From: Pseudomonadota bacterium
GTDB lineage: Bacteria; Pseudomonadota; Alphaproteobacteria; Sphingomonadales; Sphingomonadaceae
Direction: 5' to 3'
Length of the DNA: 8,504 bases
NCBI GenBank assembly: GCA_030271565.1
Contig: JARXKR010000056.1
Coordinates: forward strand, 1 to 8,504
The notes under the pieces: generated by a model
Seen by the model: only the letters and a program-made list of their open reading frames with translations
What the model was told of the DNA's origin: nothing
Database searches by the model: none
Shown: positions 1 through 6,728 of the stretch, one piece after another
Numbering within the stretch: the first letter of the stretch is position 1
How the letters are laid out: each line of letters begins with the position of its first letter
Made by a program: the position numbers and the translations under genes

Positions 1-15
1 GGTAAACGCCTGGGG

Positions 16-2373
16 GTGACCAGGAAGAAAGTGCCCAGTTCGACCGCGCTGCCCAAGAGCCTGCCCGTGATGGCGGTGCTCGGGTTGGCCGACCCAGCCG
101 ATGGCGATTGGGGCCGGCTGCGCGGACTGCAGTATTCCAGCCTGGCGCGGGTCTCGCAGGTGCGCATCGTCTCTCACATCGTGGCTGCGCTGGCAGCGAT
201 CCGGATCTATTTCGGCGAAGTGCACATCGCCGCGCTGATCGGCTGGTTCGCCGCGCTTGGCCTCAGCCTGTTCCACGGTTCGCAGATCGATAAGGCTTTG
301 TGCGACGTTGACCAGCGCCGGATTGGCCGCGACGAGGTCAACAAGCAAACCATCAGCGCGGTCGCCAATGCACTTGTCTGGGTGGTGCCGATGGCCGCTT
401 TCGCGCCGTTCGGAGACCCCGCCCAGCGGCTCGAGCTGTGGGCCGTCACCGCCATGCTGATGACGGCATCTGCGGTGCTGCTGCCGGCAGTTCCGCTGGC
501 CAATGTGGTCTTCGCCGGCATCGTCGCGCTGTCGGCGATGGTCAGTTTCGCCTTCGGCCGCGGCTTCGAAATGGCCGGACTTGCGGTGGCCTTCGGGGTG
601 ATGATCACGCTCGGCGCAATCGAGAATGCACGCTCGTTCCTGACCGCGCGGATTGCCGAAAGCGCGATGGCGGAAAAGAGCGAAGTCGTCTCTATGCTCC
701 TGCGCGAGTTCGAGGAAGGCGAGGCCGATTGGCTGTGGCAGATCGACACCTCGCGCCGGGTCCGCTCGGTCAGCCCGCGCTTTGCCTTTGCGCTGGGCCT
801 GACGCACGACGAGATTGACGGCAAGCCGTTCATTCAGCTGATCGCCGGTCCGGCATGGGACAGCGGCCAGTTTCCCTCGAGCCTGCATGACCTCGCCGAA
901 CGGCTCAAACGCCGCGAAAGCTTTTCTAACCTGCTGGTGCGGGTCACGATCAGCGGCCAACAACGTTGGTGGGAAATTTCGGGCACCCCCAAGTTCAACG
1001 ACAGCGGCAGTTTTGACGGATTCCGCGGGGTCGGCTCCGACGTGACCGAACAGCGCGAGAGCTCGGAAAAGATCGCGCACATGGCGCGGTTCGATACGTT
1101 GACCGGGCTGCCCAACCGCATGATGGTCACCGAAGCGCTGGGCGAAGCAATGCGTTATGCCGACCAGTGGCGGACCAAGTGTGCGTTCCTGATGATCGAC
1201 CTCGACCGGTTCAAGGCGATCAACGATACGCTGGGCCATCTGATCGGCGATCAACTGCTGGCCCGCGTCTCAGAACGCCTCAAGGCACTGGTTACCGAAA
1301 ACGAACTGTGCGGGCGGCTTGGCGGCGACGAATTCGCCGTCGTGATCCGCGACGCCTCGGACCATAACCGGGTCGAGCGGGTGGCTTTGGCGGTGATCGA
1401 AATGCTGTCGCGGCCCTACGAGGTCGATCACCATACCCTGTACATCGGGGCCAGCGTCGGATCCGCAATCGGACCGCGCGACGGGACGACGGTCGAAACG
1501 ATGATGCGCAATGCCGATCTTGCACTGTATCGCTCGAAGGAAGAGGGCGGCGGCCAGCACTTTGGCTATGAGCCAGCTCTTCATGCTCACGCCGAAGAGC
1601 GTCGCAAGCTTGAATTCTCGCTGCGCCGCGCGCTCGAAATGAACGAGTTCAAGCTCAACTACCAGCCGGTGGTCGATGCCATCGATGAAACCATTGTCAG
1701 CTTTGAAGCACTGATCCGCTGGCACAGCGAAGAACACGGGATGGTCAGGCCGGACAAATTCATCCCGCTCGCCGAAGATACCCGGCTGATCGTGCCGATC
1801 GGCGAATGGGTGCTGCGTGAAGCCTGCATGGAGGCTGTCCGCTGGCCGAGCGGGATCAAGGTTGCGGTCAATGTTTCGGGTGAGCAGTTGCTCGATCCGG
1901 GGTTCATCTCAAGCGTGGTCCAGGCGCTCAGCGCGAGCGGTCTGCCGGCGCAGCGGCTCGAACTTGAAGTTACCGAATCGATCTTCGTGCGCGATGCCAC
2001 CACTGCGCGAAATGCGCTCGAACAGATCATGGCGCTGGGCTGCGGGGTTGCGCTCGACGATTTCGGCACCGGCTATTCGTCGCTCGCCTACATCCGCAAC
2101 CTGCGGTTCTCGACGATCAAGATCGACCGCAGCTTTGTGCAGGGCGCCGCGACCGGCAGTCCGGAAAGCCTGGCGATCATCCGCGCCGTGGTCGCCATGG
2201 CCGAAAGCCTCGAGATGTCGACCACTGCCGAAGGGGTTGAAACCGAGAAGGAACTCGAAACGATCCGGGCGCTTGGTTGCCGCAAAATCCAGGGCTATTA
2301 CTTCGGCCGGCCGATGCCTGCGGAAGAAGCTCGCGCGCTGTTCAACGCGACCAAGCTGCGCGCCAGCGCCTAG
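16..2373 (+). CDS. Membrane-anchored PAS-GGDEF-EAL cyclic-di-GMP turnover protein
   Basis: A predicted c-di-GMP synthase/phosphodiesterase of the inner membrane, 785 residues from the GTG start. The N-terminal part (about residues 50-202) has six hydrophobic segments, followed by a short helical linker and a PAS-like domain (about 235-345, ending in the typical GVGSDVTEQR). The GGDEF domain opens with DTLTGLPNR (360-368) and has an intact GGDEF at 436-440. The RxxD inhibitory site expected five residues before it is absent (TENE instead). The EAL domain has EAL at 564-566, NVS, EVTES, DDFGTGYSSL from 681, K702/D704, E739 in AEGVE and Q759, so all metal- and substrate-binding positions look present. 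Both activities are therefore possible; which dominates cannot be read from sequence. The start is uncertain: GTG at 16 has only a weak G-rich ribosome site, ATG at 70 is an alternative, and the frame is open to the window edge, so translation may begin upstream. No partner gene is visible on the left. Confidence 0.93.
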   Translation: MTRKKVPSSTALPKSLPVMAVLGLADPADGDWGRLRGLQYSSLARVSQVRIVSHIVAALAAIRIYFGEVHIAALIGWFAALGLSLFHGSQIDKALCDVDQRRIGRDEVNKQTISAVANALVWVVPMAAFAPFGDPAQRLELWAVTAMLMTASAVLLPAVPLANVVFAGIVALSAMVSFAFGRGFEMAGLAVAFGVMITLGAIENARSFLTARIAESAMAEKSEVVSMLLREFEEGEADWLWQIDTSRRVRSVSPRFAFALGLTHDEIDGKPFIQLIAGPAWDSGQFPSSLHDLAERLKRRESFSNLLVRVTISGQQRWWEISGTPKFNDSGSFDGFRGVGSDVTEQRESSEKIAHMARFDTLTGLPNRMMVTEALGEAMRYADQWRTKCAFLMIDLDRFKAINDTLGHLIGDQLLARVSERLKALVTENELCGRLGGDEFAVVIRDASDHNRVERVALAVIEMLSRPYEVDHHTLYIGASVGSAIGPRDGTTVETMMRNADLALYRSKEEGGGQHFGYEPALHAHAEERRKLEFSLRRALEMNEFKLNYQPVVDAIDETIVSFEALIRWHSEEHGMVRPDKFIPLAEDTRLIVPIGEWVLREACMEAVRWPSGIKVAVNVSGEQLLDPGFISSVVQALSASGLPAQRLELEVTESIFVRDATTARNALEQIMALGCGVALDDFGTGYSSLAYIRNLRFSTIKIDRSFVQGAATGSPESLAIIRAVVAMAESLEMSTTAEGVETEKELETIRALGCRKIQGYYFGRPMPAEEARALFNATKLRASA

Positions 2374-3050
2374 GCGGCGACCAGTCCTTCGATCACGCTC
2401 TGGAACAAGGCCCGGCCATCGCTGCCGCCTTGCGCCGCTTCGATCATCCGTTCGGGATGCGGCATCATGCCCAGCACATTGCCGGCGCTGTTCAGCACCC
2501 CCGCAATCTGCCGCGCCGATCCATTGACCTCTTCGGCATAACGGAAGGCCACGCGGCCTTCGCCTTCGATCCGGTCGAGCGTCGCTGCATCTGCAAAGTA
2601 GTTGCCGTCATGGTGCGCCACCGGGATGGTGATCTGCTGGCCCTGACTGTACCCTGCGGTGAACAGGCTCTGGCTGGTCTCGACGGTCAGCGCAATTTCG
2701 CGGCACACGAAATTCATGCCGGCATTGCGCAGCAGCGCGCCGGGCAGCAAGCCAGCCTCGGTCAGCACCTGGAACCCGTTGCACACGCCCAGCACCGGCA
2801 TGCCCCGGTTCGCTGCTTCGACCACTGCCTGCATCACCGGACTACGCGCCGCCATCGCGCCCGAGCGAAGATAATCTCCGTAAGAAAACCCGCCGGGCAG
2901 CGCGATGAAATCGAGTTTGTCCGGCAGCGCCGCGTCGCCGTGCCAGACCCGCAGCACTTCGCCGCCGCAGATCTGCTCGATCGCCACCGCCATGTCGCGG
3001 TCGCAATTGGAGCCGGGGAAGGTGATGACGGCTGAGCGGAAGGCGGCCAT
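2370..3050 (-). CDS. purQ: Phosphoribosylformylglycinamidine synthase, glutaminase subunit PurQ
   Basis: Cytoplasmic glutaminase subunit of FGAM synthase, the fourth step of de novo purine synthesis. It releases ammonia from glutamine for PurL, with PurS bridging the complex. The 226-residue protein is a class I glutamine amidotransferase of normal PurQ length. It starts with the family signature FPGSNCDRD, has LPGGFSYGDYLR at 51-62, the nucleophile C90 in GVCNGFQ, and H198/E200 in MMPHPERM completing the triad. The ATG shares its A with the purS TAA (TAATG), so translation is probably coupled to purS. The stop overlaps that of the convergent c-di-GMP gene by four bases (CTAG). purL is not in the window. 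Identification is secure. Confidence 0.98.
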   Translation of the reverse strand: MAAFRSAVITFPGSNCDRDMAVAIEQICGGEVLRVWHGDAALPDKLDFIALPGGFSYGDYLRSGAMAARSPVMQAVVEAANRGMPVLGVCNGFQVLTEAGLLPGALLRNAGMNFVCREIALTVETSQSLFTAGYSQGQQITIPVAHHDGNYFADAATLDRIEGEGRVAFRYAEEVNGSARQIAGVLNSAGNVLGMMPHPERMIEAAQGGSDGRALFQSVIEGLVAA

Positions 3051-3310
3051 TACACCGTCTCCTGCACGCTATCCTGTACTGGCACCCGCTCGATCCGGTA
3101 ATTCTCGATCACCATGTTGGCGAGCAGCTGCTTGCACATGGTTTCAAGATCGGCGTCGCTGACACTGTCATCGACCTCAAGCTCGATCAGCTTGCCCGCG
3201 CGGACATCTTGCACGCCGTGGATGCCGAGGCCCTCGATAGCGTGATGGATTGCCCGCCCTTGCGGATCAAGCACGCCGTTCTTGAGGCTGATGGTGACGC
3301 GGACCTTCAT
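3050..3310 (-). CDS. purS: Phosphoribosylformylglycinamidine synthase subunit PurS
   Basis: Small bridging subunit of FGAM synthase that joins PurQ and PurL and is needed for ammonia transfer between them. The 86-residue product begins MKVRVTISLKNGVLDPQG, the classic PurS opening, and continues with the IEGLG/VQDVRAGKLIELEV region and a C-terminal helix-strand ending in IENYRIE. Length is normal for the family. The frame is open further upstream to about 3550, but the conserved PurS sequence begins exactly at this ATG. An AAAGG ribosome site lies about 10 nt before it, so the longer reading is rejected. It overlaps the purQ start by one base. Upstream on the other strand is a phospholipase-D-like gene, so purC is not adjacent here. 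Confidence 0.97.
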   Translation of the reverse strand: MKVRVTISLKNGVLDPQGRAIHHAIEGLGIHGVQDVRAGKLIELEVDDSVSDADLETMCKQLLANMVIENYRIERVPVQDSVQETV

Positions 3311-3400
3311 GGGCTGGGGGCCTTTCGCTGGCGCAGCAGGGAGATTCGCGCGCAGCCTATGCCGCCGGTTGCGCCGGAGGGCAAGGTGGGGCCGTCGGCG

Positions 3401-3430
3401 TTGCACAGGCAATCGGCGAATCCCTACAAT
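3401..3430 (+). promoter_or_regulatory. Predicted sigma70-like promoter for the PLD-family gene
   Basis: A TTGCAC hexamer at 3401-3406 and TACAAT (five of six bases of TATAAT) at 3425-3430 are separated by 18 bp. The expected transcription start is around 3437. This would leave a leader of roughly 50 nt before the ATG at 3485 and only about 15 nt before the ATG at 3452. The -10 is good, the -35 is weak; no regulator site is recognised. The same 3311-3484 interval must also hold the purS promoter on the other strand, for which I see only a poor candidate (a TAGGCT-like -10 near 3355). Confidence 0.45.
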
Positions 3431-3484
3431 ATCGTGGAGGTAATCTGGCCTATGCCGAACTTTGGGACCAGCGGGAGTCTTGGC

Positions 3485-5257
3485 ATGAGCAGCAACGACT
3501 ATCTGGTGCGCGGCAGCAATCAGGCGGCGCCATTTTCGCTGGCGGTCCATCGCGGCGACGGAATGTGCTTGCTGGCGATGGATTGGATCGGGGGCGAGCC
3601 GCCGGTCGATTTCGTTGGATTCGCGATCGAGTTCCGGCCGCCTGGTTATGATCGCTATTTCGCGGTCAACAACCGGCTATGCTTCGTTGGCAAGGAGCGC
3701 ACAGTGGCCGCCGGTGAGCCCGCAGCCCAGTATTCTTCGACCGAGGCGCCGTTCCAGACCTTTCGCTGGGTTCATTTTCCGCGCGATGCCGACAAAGTGG
3801 CATTGTTTCATTACCGGGTTACTCCGATCTTTATGGGCGAGAACGATGCGCTGAGCCGGGGCGAGCCGCAGCAAGCCGATTTCCCGCTGCAGCGCGAAAC
3901 CTATCCTGGCCAGCTCGATATCGCCTTCACCCGCGGATTCGTCTCCTCGCAGGCTTTTGCCGACAAGTACGGCGGCGAGGCCGGGCTGAAGAAGCTAATC
4001 CCTGATGATGCCGACAAGGGTCTCGATTTCGTCTCGACCCATCCCGATGCGGGCAAGGCCTACGACTGGATGGGCTTCGATGCCCGCGCACGGATTCTGG
4101 AGCTGATCCAGGCCGCAATCGACGACCGTGCCGAGGTCCGGGTGGTCGCGTTCGAGCTCAATCTGCCCGATCTGGTCGCGCAGTTCGTGAAACTGGGTGC
4201 CAGGCTCAAGATCATCATCGACGACAGTTCGAACCTCAAGACCGACAGCCACGGCAAAGTCACCGGCAAGGACAAGGCCGCGCCAGACAGCGCCGAAAGC
4301 AAGGCCGCGGTGAAGTTGATCGCAGCGGGTTGCGCGGTCAAACGCCAGCATATGTTCGGGCTGCAGCACAACAAGTCGATCGTGGTCGACGGCCCGACCG
4401 TCAAGGCCGCCGTCTGCGGTTCGACCAACTTCTCGTGGCGCGGGTTTTACGTGCAGGCGAACAATGCGTTGATCATACGCGGGCCCGAGGTGGTCAAGAT
4501 GCAGCTCGAGGCGTTCGATGCCTACTGGAACAGCGCGGCGACCTTTCGCAGCAACAAGGTCTCGGTCTGGCGAACGCTGCCCTTGGCCGACATCGACGGG
4601 CAGATCGCGATGTCGCCGCGCAGCTCTGCGCACAAGCTGTTGCCCGCAATCGGTGCCGATATCCGCACAGCCCATTCGAGCTTGTTCTATTCGCTGGCGT
4701 TTCTCAACCAGACCGGCGGCGATGTGACTGAAGGGGTAACCGCCGTCACGCTCGACCCGGCGGTGTTCGCTTTCGGGATCTCGGACAAAAAAACCGGCAT
4801 CGTGGTGACCGACCCGACCGGCAATGCCACCCCGGTCTATTCAGCAGCATTGAGTGGGCAGCTGCCCGAGCCTTTCCGCTCTGAATCCGCAGGCGGCAGC
4901 GGGGTCAAGATGCACCACAAGTTCGTGGTGATCGATTTCGACAAGCCCTCGGCGCGGGTCTACACCGGATCGTTCAATTTTTCGAAACCGGCGGATACCG
5001 ATAACGGCGAGAATCTGCTGCTGTTCCGCGACAAGCGGATCGCGACTTCGTACATGGTCGAGGCGGTGCGGCTGTTTGATCACTACCGCTTCAGGGTCAA
5101 GCAGGCCGAGGTCAAGGCGGCGCACAAGGCGGACAAGACCCAGCCGATCCGGATGTCGCTGAAGCGCCCGCCCAAGGCCGGAGAACTGGCTTGGTTCAAG
5201 CCGTTCTACTCCGATCCGCTCAAGGTTCGCGATCGCAAGCTGTTCGCTGGCGGTTAG
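3485..5257 (+). CDS. Phospholipase D-like (two HKD motifs) protein of unknown substrate
   Basis: Member of the phospholipase D superfamily, 590 residues from this start. It carries both catalytic motifs: H295-x-K297-x4-D302 (HNKSIVVDG, followed by GSTNFSWRG) and H477-x-K479-x4-D484 (HHKFVVID, followed by GSFNFS). A two-motif protein can form a complete active site by itself. Residues 1 to about 150 (starting SSNDYLVRGSNQ) form a beta-rich-looking region that I do not recognise. The segment around 195-245 (ILELIQAAIDDRAEVRVVAFELN) is the typical PLD entry helix and strand. No signal peptide or membrane helix is seen, so it is probably cytoplasmic. The start at 3485 is preferred because GGGAG lies 7 nt upstream. 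ATG at 3452 with GGAGG 11 nt upstream is possible. The frame is open to 3209, but that overlaps purS and is unlikely. Substrate (phospholipid, nucleic acid or other phosphodiester) cannot be assigned. Confidence 0.9.
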   Translation: MSSNDYLVRGSNQAAPFSLAVHRGDGMCLLAMDWIGGEPPVDFVGFAIEFRPPGYDRYFAVNNRLCFVGKERTVAAGEPAAQYSSTEAPFQTFRWVHFPRDADKVALFHYRVTPIFMGENDALSRGEPQQADFPLQRETYPGQLDIAFTRGFVSSQAFADKYGGEAGLKKLIPDDADKGLDFVSTHPDAGKAYDWMGFDARARILELIQAAIDDRAEVRVVAFELNLPDLVAQFVKLGARLKIIIDDSSNLKTDSHGKVTGKDKAAPDSAESKAAVKLIAAGCAVKRQHMFGLQHNKSIVVDGPTVKAAVCGSTNFSWRGFYVQANNALIIRGPEVVKMQLEAFDAYWNSAATFRSNKVSVWRTLPLADIDGQIAMSPRSSAHKLLPAIGADIRTAHSSLFYSLAFLNQTGGDVTEGVTAVTLDPAVFAFGISDKKTGIVVTDPTGNATPVYSAALSGQLPEPFRSESAGGSGVKMHHKFVVIDFDKPSARVYTGSFNFSKPADTDNGENLLLFRDKRIATSYMVEAVRLFDHYRFRVKQAEVKAAHKADKTQPIRMSLKRPPKAGELAWFKPFYSDPLKVRDRKLFAGG

Positions 5258-5931
5258 TTCTCGACTGAATCGAGCACGTACCCGAGCGAGCGCACGGTGC
5301 GCAGCGGATCGGGTAGGCCGTGTGCGGTGAGCGAGCGGCGGAGGCGGCCGACCCAGACGTCGACCGTGCGTTCGTCGAGCGCTTCGCCATCCTTGCCCAG
5401 CCGGTCGATCAAGGCGCTGCGGCTGAACACCTGATCAGGGTGCTCCATAAAATGGACCAACAGGCGGAACTCGTTCGGGCGCATCGGTACTGGTTTGCCG
5501 CTGATCCGGATCTGATGCGCGGCAGGGTCAATCGTAATTGCGCCGTGGACCAGCTGCGTTCGGGCGGGGGCGTCCTTATCGCCAAGGCTGTCGATCCGCT
5601 CAAGCAGCCGCAACGCGTCGAGCGGGCCGACCAGATAATCGTCCGCCCCGGCGAGCAGCGCGCGGCGCTTGGCTTCCTGGTTGGGTTCATCCAGCACCAT
5701 GGTCAGATGGGCATGCCGGGTCGCGTCGCTCTCGCGCAGGCGGCGGCACAGTTCAAGCCCGGACATGGTCGGGCACAGCCAGTCGACAAATCCCCAGATT
5801 TTGCCGCCGGGAACCTGCTGCGGCGGCAGATCGCCGAGCGGCACCAAGCTCCAGTCGGGCCGCTGGCGCGCGATATCGGCCAGCAGTCCGGCCGGCGGAG
5901 AGGTTATCAGTAAGGTCGTATGCTGAGGCAT
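5254..5931 (-). CDS. PhoB-type response regulator with degenerate receiver domain
   Basis: OmpR/PhoB-family transcription factor, 225 residues: receiver-like domain (about 1-118) and winged-helix DNA-binding domain (about 128-223). The DNA-binding half is canonical, with RPNEFRLLVHFMEHPDQVFSR, the recognition-helix stretch DERTVDVWVGRLRR and the wing TVRSLGYVLDS, closest in style to PhoB. The receiver keeps an Asp in the acceptor position (D50 in FVDWLCPTMSG) and a DDYL motif. It lacks the acidic pair after strand 1 (ITSPP where E/D-D is usual), the Thr/Ser after strand 4 (LDE) and the conserved Lys (GP instead of KP). Phosphorylation-dependent switching is therefore doubtful. No histidine kinase is adjacent. 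The ribosome site is weak. Its upstream region carries a Pho-box-like repeat pointing at this gene, suggesting autoregulation or control by a true PhoB. The stop overlaps that of the convergent PLD gene (TTAG). It could be a second, divergent PhoB paralogue; the gene symbol is left blank. Confidence 0.9.
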   Translation of the reverse strand: MPQHTTLLITSPPAGLLADIARQRPDWSLVPLGDLPPQQVPGGKIWGFVDWLCPTMSGLELCRRLRESDATRHAHLTMVLDEPNQEAKRRALLAGADDYLVGPLDALRLLERIDSLGDKDAPARTQLVHGAITIDPAAHQIRISGKPVPMRPNEFRLLVHFMEHPDQVFSRSALIDRLGKDGEALDERTVDVWVGRLRRSLTAHGLPDPLRTVRSLGYVLDSVEN

Positions 5932-5960
5932 TGGTGTTGTGCCGCGTCCGGGGTTTCACA

Positions 5961-5966
5961 ATGCTA
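5961..5966 (-). promoter_or_regulatory. Candidate -10 element of the response-regulator gene
   Basis: On the minus strand, TAGCAT (four of six bases of TATAAT) lies 13 bp downstream of the perfect CTGTCAT heptamer and about 30 bp before the ATG. A PhoB-activated promoter usually has the Pho box in place of the -35 at about this distance. The match itself is weak; the spacing is what supports it. Confidence 0.3.
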
Positions 5967-5979
5967 TTGCCCGCGCGAA

Positions 5980-6008
5980 ATGACAGTTTGATGATGGAAT
6001 CGTGACAA
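5980..6008 (-). promoter_or_regulatory. Pho-box-like tandem repeat upstream of the response regulator
   Basis: Read on the minus strand, three heptamers are spaced exactly 11 bp apart: TTGTCAC (6008-6002), CCATCAT (5997-5991) and CTGTCAT (5986-5980). The Pho box of PhoB-regulated promoters is a direct repeat of CTGTCAT with a 4-bp AT-rich spacer. Here the last heptamer is a perfect match and the other two match at five of seven positions, with spacers gatt and caaa. The element ends about 48 bp before the ATG, a sensible place for an activator site. The binding protein is inferred: a true PhoB elsewhere in the genome, or the encoded regulator itself. Confidence 0.55.
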
Positions 6009-6071
6009 TCGCAATACGGTCAGCCGCTTGTCCTCGATTCGTCGCGACCCTGCCTTTCTTCGGGCGTGTTC

Positions 6072-6089
6072 TTGTCACAGCACTGTCAC
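6072..6089 (+). promoter_or_regulatory. Pho-box-like repeat upstream of the small exported protein gene
   Basis: TTGTCAC (6072-6078), spacer agca, CTGTCAC (6083-6089): two heptamers with an 11-bp period in the sense direction of the downstream gene. They match CTGTCAT at five and six of seven positions. Placement about 35-50 bp before the candidate ATG codons fits an activator site replacing a -35 element. If transcription begins some 20 bp further on, the GTG at 6100 would fall before the transcript start, favouring a start at 6124-6145. No convincing -10 is seen. Confidence 0.5.
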
Positions 6090-6123
6090 ATAAAATGCGG
6101 TGAAACTGCGGGCCAACGCGCGT

Positions 6124-6675
6124 ATGATTTCGGCCATGGGATGGATGACAAAACCGAAATGGCACCTTGCGGCATTCCCCGCGTTTCTGCTGGTTGCGTC
6201 ACCGGCACTCGCCGAAAAGCTGACATTCGATTACCGGCAGTCGCCGCCGCTAAAGGCCGTGCTCGACAGCGGCGATGCCGGGATGATCGATTACAACGCC
6301 GCAAACCCGCGCAACATCGTCGACCTGATCGCGGTGCGAGGCAAATCGGCCAAAGACTGGACTGAGGCGCTGGTGATTATCGCGCGCACGCCCGATCGCA
6401 AGGTGGGCAGCGTTAACGACTGGATCGGCGAATTGCAGCGTGAAGCCAAAGCGAAATGCGCCAGCACCTTTTCCGTGCTGGCACGCGACGAGAATTCGAT
6501 CACGCTGGAGCGTCGCTCGGTTGGCTGTCCTAAGGGTTACCCCCCGGTTGCACTTTATCGCGCCATATCGGGCAAGCGTTCGTTGTTCCTGCTGGCGGTG
6601 CTGGTGAAGGACGATCTTGGCGAAACTGCGCGTCGGCAATGGCTTGCGGTGATGAGCTCAGCCCACATCGAATAG
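6124..6675 (+). CDS. Small exported protein of unknown function
   Basis: I do not recognise this family. The product is 183 residues from this start, with a Sec signal peptide: positively charged TKPK stretch, hydrophobic LAAFPAFLLVA core and a cleavage site after SPALA (about residue 30). The mature protein starts EKLTFDYRQS, is about 153 residues long, and should be periplasmic or secreted. It has two cysteines (C112, C135) 23 residues apart that could form one disulfide; there is no lipobox and no later membrane helix apart from a short hydrophobic strand (SLFLLAVLV). Possible starts are GTG 6100 and ATG 6124, 6136 or 6145; none has a good ribosome site, and 6145 gives the tidiest signal peptide. 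It is divergent from the atypical regulator, has a Pho-box-like repeat upstream, and is followed by a TonB-dependent receptor, so a role in phosphate starvation or uptake is plausible but inferred. Confidence 0.8.
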   Translation: MISAMGWMTKPKWHLAAFPAFLLVASPALAEKLTFDYRQSPPLKAVLDSGDAGMIDYNAANPRNIVDLIAVRGKSAKDWTEALVIIARTPDRKVGSVNDWIGELQREAKAKCASTFSVLARDENSITLERRSVGCPKGYPPVALYRAISGKRSLFLLAVLVKDDLGETARRQWLAVMSSAHIE

Positions 6676-6699
6676 CCTTGCCGAGCTGCTGCACGGCTC

Positions 6700-6728
6700 C
6701 TGACATATAACGGTCACACCGGTGTCGC
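6700..6728 (+). promoter_or_regulatory. Pho-box-like repeat upstream of the TonB-dependent receptor
   Basis: CTGACAT (6700-6706), spacer ataa, CGGTCAC (6711-6717), spacer accg, GTGTCGC (6722-6728). The heptamers match CTGTCAT at six, five and four of seven positions with the 11-bp period of a Pho box, and the first spacer is AT-only. The element lies about 140 bp before the receptor ATG, so a longer leader would be required. It is the weakest of the three candidates in base matches but has the same phase and the same orientation as its gene. Confidence 0.4.

Noticed and set aside
2277..3035. 252-residue plus-strand open frame (and 1817-2527)
   Set aside because: Shadows of purQ and the EAL domain; low-complexity His/Arg-rich translations with no support.
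3209..3484. Longer start for the PLD-family gene, reading upstream to ATG 3209
   Set aside because: It would overlap about 100 bp of purS on the other strand and include the promoter-like TTGCAC/TACAAT; the added residues look like translated non-coding sequence, and better ribosome sites exist at 3452 and 3485.
3311..3550. N-terminal extension of purS of about 80 residues
   Set aside because: The conserved PurS sequence begins exactly at the ATG ending at 3310; the extension is Arg/Pro-rich and runs into the divergent PLD gene.
3995..4675. 226-residue minus-strand open frame
   Set aside because: Antisense to the PLD gene, spanning its first HKD motif; no recognisable motif of its own.
6676..6700. 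Possible terminator after the exported-protein gene (GAGC...GCTC)
   Set aside because: Only a four-base stem with no T-run; not enough for a terminator call.
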